From UBA920 sp964424635 (GTDB taxonomy: Bacteria > Patescibacteriota > Doudnabacteria > UBA920): DNA of 9,911 nt. The DNA is taken from the NCBI GenBank assembly GCA_964424635.1, contig CAYRJC010000034.1, forward strand, positions 1 through 9,911. The letters are read 5' to 3'. Position numbers and translations under genes: made by a program. How positions within the stretch are numbered: the first letter of the stretch is position 1; each line of letters opens with the position of its first letter. The notes below the pieces were generated by a model, which searched no databases, was not told the DNA's origin, and saw only the letters and a program-made list of their open reading frames with translations. This document shows, in pieces, positions 6,302-9,911 of this stretch.

Positions 6302-6793
6302 TTATTCTTCATATTGATTAAGTAATTCGGATCCAGTAGTGATTTCGGTGAATTTATCAATAATCAAAATATTATTTAAATGATCAATTTCATGTTGCAG
6401 TACTCGAGCCAAAAAAGTATCATCTGTAATGACAAATTTTTCTCCATCTAGGTTATAGGCTTCCATAGTAATTTTTTTAGGTCTTGATACTTTTCCAAAT
6501 ACTCCCGGCATTGATAAACATCCTTCTTCCATTTCTTCAGTTTCTTTGGAAGCCTCGATAATTTTTGGATTAATTATTGGAAATATTGGTAAGCCCATTT
6601 CTTCCAGGTAAATAATAGCTAACTGTAAATTTTGTCCTATTTGGGGCGCAGCTAAACCAACTCCGTTTGCAGCTTTACATGTAGCAACCATATTTTTGAC
6701 CAATCTAAGTAATTGCTTGTCCGCAGGTAAGGTTAAGTTTTCGGTCTTGGTTCGTAAAATTTTTGATGGTAATTTGGATAGTGGTAAAATCAT
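6302..6793 (-). CDS. def: Peptide deformylase
   Basis: This 163-residue metalloenzyme removes the formyl group from the N-terminal methionine of nascent proteins at the ribosome. All three family motifs are present: GVGLAAPQIG (44-53), EEGCLSMPG (89-97) with the metal ligand Cys92, and QHEIDHLN (133-140) with His134, the catalytic Glu135 and His138. The usual CLSVP is CLSMP, a common conservative change. The length is normal for a type 1 enzyme without a C-terminal extension. The ATG overlaps the TGA of the small upstream gene (ATGA), implying coupling. It is functionally paired with fmt at the end of the same operon. Confidence 0.96.
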   Translation of the reverse strand: MILPLSKLPSKILRTKTENLTLPADKQLLRLVKNMVATCKAANGVGLAAPQIGQNLQLAIIYLEEMGLPIFPIINPKIIEASKETEEMEEGCLSMPGVFGKVSRPKKITMEAYNLDGEKFVITDDTFLARVLQHEIDHLNNILIIDKFTEITTGSELLNQYEE

Positions 6794-7104
6794 TTTTTTA
6801 AATTTGGCTTTTTTGCAGTTTGATCTGGTAAATTTTTCTTATTTTCTAAATTATATTGCTTAATCAAATAAGCAAATAATCTACCTTTGTTATCTACGTT
6901 AGGGCTTTCTAATACTTTTCCGGCTAAACCTCTTAGTACTGCCGGCGACATCGTTACAGCCATTTTTAAATAAAATCCAAAATGCTTTGGATCAGATAAT
7001 TGAGTGGCTAACTCATCAGCTAATACATGGGCGCTAGAGTGTAGCTTCGGGTCCTTTTTTTGTAGAAATTTTTTATTATTAGCAAGATTTTTTAAGGAGT
7101 CCAT
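6790..7104 (-). CDS. Small hypothetical protein heading the def-fmt operon
   Basis: I do not recognise this protein. From the preferred ATG at 7104-7102 it has 104 residues. It appears mostly helical: a charged N-terminus, then HSSAHVLADELATQLSDP, HFGFYLKMAVTMSP and LRGLAGKVLESP, and a lysine-rich tail (KKNLPDQTAKKPNLKK). There is no signal peptide or membrane segment. An in-frame ATG two codons upstream (7110-7108) touches the -10 box; the inner ATG is preferred because the -10 would place the mRNA start exactly there. It ends in TGA overlapping the def start, so it is the first gene of the operon and coupled to def. A nucleic-acid-binding or ribosome-related role would fit the basic tail and neighbours, but this is speculation. 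Confidence 0.7.
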   Translation of the reverse strand: MDSLKNLANNKKFLQKKDPKLHSSAHVLADELATQLSDPKHFGFYLKMAVTMSPAVLRGLAGKVLESPNVDNKGRLFAYLIKQYNLENKKNLPDQTAKKPNLKK

Positions 7105-7110
7105 ACTCAT

Positions 7111-7147
7111 ATTATACCTAGAAATTTTGCTTATTTCTAGGTATAAT
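7111..7147. promoter_or_regulatory. Symmetric overlapping divergent promoters in a perfect inverted repeat
   Basis: ATTATACCTAGAAAT (7111-7125) and ATTTCTAGGTATAAT (7133-7147) are exact reverse complements around a 7-nt centre. On the plus strand, TAGAAA (7119-7124) and TATAAT (7142-7147) form a promoter with a 17-bp spacer. By symmetry, the minus strand has TAGAAA (7139-7134) and TATAAT (7116-7111), also 17 bp apart. The -10 boxes are seven bases from the CAP-gene ATG at 7155 and six bases from the ATG at 7104 on the other strand. Each promoter covers the other, so RNA polymerase can bind only one at a time. The repeat could also be an operator. The -35 boxes match only four of six consensus bases. 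Confidence 0.75.
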
Positions 7148-7154
7148 TATAGAT

Positions 7155-8009
7155 ATGAAAAATAAATTTTTATTACTTTTCCTAGCTATTATTTTCATTG
7201 GTATAGCCTTTTTTGAAGGTCTGCCACAGCGTTTTGGTAATTGGGTAAAAAGTGAAAAGCATTGGCAAGGATTTATGAGCCAAGTATCCGTTCCAGAATC
7301 TTTGTCAGGAACTTTACGAGGTCCGTTAGATAATAATAGTAGCAATTTAACTCAGGCCGGTGTAATAGAAGAAACCAATAAGCAGAGGGAACTTTATAAG
7401 CAGCCCGCTCTTCATATGAATTCTAAGTTGAACTTGGCGGCGAAAGCAAAATTAGATGATATGTTTAGACAGCAGTATTTTGAACATGAATCTCCTGATG
7501 GCAAGCATCCAGCAGATGTAATCAAAGCTAGTGGATATGAATATTTGGTAGTGGGAGAAAATTTAGCTTTGGGTAATTATGAAAATGATCAAGTCTTAGT
7601 AGAAGCGTGGATGAATAGTCCTGGTCATCGGGCTAATATTTTGGATGGAAAGTTTGATGAAATTGGAGTTGCGGTAGGGAAGGGTATGTTTGAAGGAAAA
7701 GAAGTTTGGTTGGCAGTTCAGGAGTTCGGAACACCTCTTTCTAGTTGCCCAGGTCCGTCTTCGAGTTTGAAGTCTCAAATTGATCGTAATCGCCAGAATA
7801 TAACCGCAATGGAAGCTGAGTTAGATAAACAAAAAGCTGCTATTCAAGCTAATCGTTATCCTTCAAGGGAAGCTCGAGATCAAGCTATAGGTGATTATAA
7901 CGCCCAGGCTGCAAGACTAAACGAACTTATTGACTCCACTAAGTCATTAGTTAATGATTACAATGCTCAGGTTAATTCATTTAATAAATGTTTAGATAGT
8001 GATGGATAA
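7155..8009 (+). CDS. Membrane-anchored or secreted CAP (SCP/PR1) domain protein with coiled-coil tail
   Basis: This 284-residue protein starts with a hydrophobic signal or anchor (about 4-20, no clear cleavage box). The CAP domain covers about 67-193. It keeps the usual cavity residues: His111 in YFEHESPDG, Glu135 in GENLA, Glu150 in EAWMNSPGHRANIL, and His158 in that same motif, followed by the FDEIGVAVG block and AVQEFG. A helical, coiled-coil-like tail (about 203-276) follows, flanked by the only two cysteines, Cys198 and Cys279, which could be joined by a disulfide outside the cell. Bacterial CAP proteins are extracellular, but their activity is mostly unknown. The mRNA probably starts at or next to the ATG. 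It overlaps the following glycosyltransferase gene by 8 nt, so both are likely made together for the cell envelope. Confidence 0.92.
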   Translation: MKNKFLLLFLAIIFIGIAFFEGLPQRFGNWVKSEKHWQGFMSQVSVPESLSGTLRGPLDNNSSNLTQAGVIEETNKQRELYKQPALHMNSKLNLAAKAKLDDMFRQQYFEHESPDGKHPADVIKASGYEYLVVGENLALGNYENDQVLVEAWMNSPGHRANILDGKFDEIGVAVGKGMFEGKEVWLAVQEFGTPLSSCPGPSSSLKSQIDRNRQNITAMEAELDKQKAAIQANRYPSREARDQAIGDYNAQAARLNELIDSTKSLVNDYNAQVNSFNKCLDSDG

Positions 8010-8862
8010 TTATAATGATAGAAAGGTTGGGGTAGCAGGTCTTAATGTAAACTCTTTAAGTAAGACAGAATTACTATCTATAATAACTGAGAGAATAAAA
8101 AGTAATCAAAAAACTTTTTTAACAACTCTTTACTCTGAGTTTTTGTACAATGCATTACGTGATAAGGAAGTAATGTCTATGCTTAACAAAGCTGATATAG
8201 CGATCGTTGATGGTATTGGAATAATGTGGGCAGAGTATTTTTTATCCAGGCCGACCAGTTTTAAAAATAAGTTCTTGGGTTCGGTTCAAATTTGGTGGCA
8301 AATGGTTTATACTGGCGCCAGTATCATTCTACATCCTAGTAGATTACGGAAAGTCTTTAGAGAAAAAATTGTTGGAGCTGATTTATTTTGGGATTTAAGT
8401 TATCTGGCTAGTAATGAGAATTTTTCAATATTTTTATTGGGCTGGGAAAATCAGCAATGTGAAAAAGTCGCTCAAGTCTTACAGGCTAGATATCCTAAAA
8501 TTAATATCGTTGGGTATGCTAATACTAATCCAAATGATGAAAAGGTTTTGGATTATATAAACCAGTTAAAGCCTGATATGGTATTTGTTGCATTTGGAAG
8601 GCTTAAACAAGAATTTTGGATTACCAAAAATCAAAATCAACTAAACGCTAAATTCTTTGTTGGTCTGGGTGGGTCATTTGATTATGCAATTGGTAAAGAG
8701 TCACATCCTCCCAAGTGGGTTCGCAGTATTGGGATAGAATGGTTATATCGTTTGGTCACCCAATCATTTACTCAGAAGGGAAGAGTAAAACGCATTTATC
8801 AAGGGGTTATAGGATTAATATTTTTGTTAGTTAATTATAAAATATCTAAAAATTATAATTAA
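8002..8862 (+). CDS. WecG/TagA/CpsF family glycosyltransferase (GT26)
   Basis: This 286-residue enzyme probably adds an N-acetylmannosamine-type sugar to a lipid-linked acceptor at the inner face of the membrane, for a surface polysaccharide. Family blocks seen are LNKADIAIVDGIGIMWA (61-77) with the catalytic Asp70, EKIVGADLFWDL (121-132), FLLG (144-147), PDMVFVAFGRLKQEFWI (191-207), and FVGLGGSFDYAIGK with HPPKWVRSIGIEWLYRL to 251. The usual RxxG is KIVG, and the usual FGSPKQE is FGRLKQE. Between the DGIG and EKIVG blocks there is a hydrophobic, aromatic insert (about 80-118) longer than in classical TagA. The C-terminal part (261-286) is hydrophobic and basic, matching the membrane appendage of TagA. 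A GTG-ATG pair occurs at 7999-8004; the ATG is preferred. The acceptor and sugar are unknown. Confidence 0.92.
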   Translation: MDNYNDRKVGVAGLNVNSLSKTELLSIITERIKSNQKTFLTTLYSEFLYNALRDKEVMSMLNKADIAIVDGIGIMWAEYFLSRPTSFKNKFLGSVQIWWQMVYTGASIILHPSRLRKVFREKIVGADLFWDLSYLASNENFSIFLLGWENQQCEKVAQVLQARYPKINIVGYANTNPNDEKVLDYINQLKPDMVFVAFGRLKQEFWITKNQNQLNAKFFVGLGGSFDYAIGKESHPPKWVRSIGIEWLYRLVTQSFTQKGRVKRIYQGVIGLIFLLVNYKISKNYN

Positions 8863-8870
8863 AATTAATC

Positions 8871-8899
8871 TTGAAAAAACCTCATAAATATAGTAAATT
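8871..8899 (+). promoter_or_regulatory. Tentative promoter of gltX, possibly leaderless
   Basis: TTGAAA (8871-8876, five of six -35 bases) is 17 bp from TAAATT (8894-8899, four of six -10 bases). The start site would fall at or beside the ATG at 8907. TATAGT (8889-8894) and TAGAAT (8901-8906) are alternative -10 boxes, but their spacing is wrong. The gap after the glycosyltransferase gene has no terminator, so readthrough is also possible. Confidence 0.35.
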
Positions 8900-8906
8900 T
8901 TAGAAT

Positions 8907-9911
8907 ATGACAGAATCTACTGAAAAAAATAATAATCAAGTTAGAACCAGATTTGCTCCGAGCCCAACTGGGTTTGTTCACGTTGGTAATTTTCGTACAG
9001 CTCTATTCGCATATTTGTATGCTAGGCATTATCAAGGTGTGAACATTTTAAGAATAGAGGATACAGACCAAACTCGTAAAACAGAAGGCGCAGTAGAAAA
9101 CTTATTAGGTGTAATGTATAAAATGGGTTTGCAGTTTGACGAAGGAGCTTATTTAGAAAATTACGATGGTGGTAGTTTTGATAATTTACAAATTCAATAC
9201 AAAGGAGACTTTGGACCTTATGTTCAATCTCAACGTTTAGAAATATATCAATCTCACGCTAAACAATTAGTAGAACAAGGTAAGGCTTATTATTGTTTTT
9301 GCTCTCAGCAGCGGTTAGATGATTTACGCAAAGAACAAATTGCTTTGAAGAAGCCGCCAATGTATGATCGGCATTGCCGGAATTTAACTAAAGAAGAAGT
9401 ATCAGTAGAATTAGATAAGAAATCAGATTATGTTGTTCGTCAGGCTATTCCTTTAGAAGGACAAACTATTGTGAATGATCTTGTATATGGTGAAATAAAG
9501 TATGATCATAGCTTATTAGATGACCAAGTCATATTAAAGTCTGATGGATTTCCAACATACCACTTAGCAGTTGTAATAGACGATCATTTAATGCAAATTA
9601 CTCATGTCATTAGAGCTGAAGAGTGGATCCCTTCTACGCCAAAGCATTTGCTGTTATATTCTGCGTTTGGTTGGCAACCACCGCATTTTGCCCACCTTCC
9701 ATTAATATTGAATCCTGATAAAACCAAACTCTCTAAACGCCAAGGAGATGTATCGGTAGAAGACTTTTTACAAAAAGGTTATTTACCAGAAGCTTTGGTT
9801 AATTTTGTAGCGCTACTAGGTTGGAATCCAAAAACTGAGCAGGAAGTTTTTTCTATGGAAGAATTAATCCAGGGTTTTGAGTTAAGTAAAGTTAATAAAT
9901 CAGGAGCCGTA
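8907..9911 (+). CDS. gltX: Glutamyl-tRNA synthetase, 5' part (runs off the window)
   Basis: This class I synthetase charges tRNAGlu with glutamate and, in many bacteria lacking GlnRS, also tRNAGln. The 335 visible codons hold the Rossmann catalytic domain: RFAPSPTGFVHVGNFRTAL (15-33) with the HIGH-like HVGN, RIEDTD (49-54), GPYVQSQRLEIY, a CxC zinc-type pair (Cys130, Cys132), DGFPTYHLAVVIDDHLMQ, a VIRAEEWIPSTPKHLLLY block, and the KMSKS-like KLSKR at 274-278. An insert of about 14 residues precedes GPYVQSQR (between DEG at 78-80 and Gly103). The last bases encode a normal KVNKSG segment, so the anticodon-binding domain lies beyond the window edge. The ATG at 8907 starts about 14 residues before the catalytic core. 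No upstream start in frame is better. Confidence 0.95.
   Translation, partial: MTESTEKNNNQVRTRFAPSPTGFVHVGNFRTALFAYLYARHYQGVNILRIEDTDQTRKTEGAVENLLGVMYKMGLQFDEGAYLENYDGGSFDNLQIQYKGDFGPYVQSQRLEIYQSHAKQLVEQGKAYYCFCSQQRLDDLRKEQIALKKPPMYDRHCRNLTKEEVSVELDKKSDYVVRQAIPLEGQTIVNDLVYGEIKYDHSLLDDQVILKSDGFPTYHLAVVIDDHLMQITHVIRAEEWIPSTPKHLLLYSAFGWQPPHFAHLPLILNPDKTKLSKRQGDVSVEDFLQKGYLPEALVNFVALLGWNPKTEQEVFSMEELIQGFELSKVNKSGAV

Noticed and set aside
7118..7345. Antisense reading frame over the CAP-gene start
   Set aside because: It is opposite the signal-anchor region of a clear gene and shows no protein-like pattern or start signal.

Overview
The window looks like a piece of a chromosome from an ultra-small, AT-rich bacterium of the Patescibacteria (Candidate Phyla Radiation), most likely a Parcubacteria-type lineage. 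The reasons are the low G+C, the tight packing with 4-8 nt gene overlaps, several compact versions of universal genes, an orphan 7TM-type histidine kinase with an SHQLRTPP H-box, a CAP-domain surface protein with a helical tail, and a WecG/TagA-type glycosyltransferase with an extra insert. No mobile element, CRISPR array, tRNA or rRNA is visible. The standard stop set seems to be in use: none of the intact genes contains an in-frame TGA, and two genes end in TGA inside ATGA overlaps. The lineage assignment is an inference from gene style, not from a marker search.

Layout, left to right. The first 158 bases hold the C-terminal end of a nitroreductase-like protein, interrupted by an in-frame TGA; its TAA overlaps the ATG of a membrane histidine kinase (158-1816). 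A promoter then leads to a YjbQ/UPF0047 gene (1893-2336) that ends in a hairpin terminator. A short non-coding stretch with a GC-rich hairpin and a perfect 32-bp palindrome precedes a small membrane protein of the CmpX/MscS transmembrane-helix-repeat type (2452-3144), followed by a strong hairpin terminator. mltG (3282-4157), the endolytic murein transglycosylase, has its own promoter and shares a bidirectional terminator with the convergent operon.

The minus-strand operon runs from about 7110 down to 4217: a small unknown gene, def (peptide deformylase), two tandem DEDDh exonuclease paralogues, and fmt (methionyl-tRNA formyltransferase). def and fmt remove and add the formyl group of initiator methionine. 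Two exonuclease-fold genes have been inserted between them. One keeps all five catalytic residues; the other has lost four of five.

From the same 37-bp inverted repeat (7111-7147) the plus strand starts a cell-envelope pair: a membrane-anchored CAP-domain protein (7155-8009), overlapping a WecG/TagA/CpsF-type glycosyltransferase (8002-8862). The window closes with the first 335 codons of gltX (glutamyl-tRNA synthetase). Several promoters place the start site on or next to the start codon, which suggests that leaderless mRNAs are common here. The strongest leads are the symmetric overlapping divergent promoter, the catalytically dead exonuclease paralogue, the 32-bp palindrome and the in-frame TGA.
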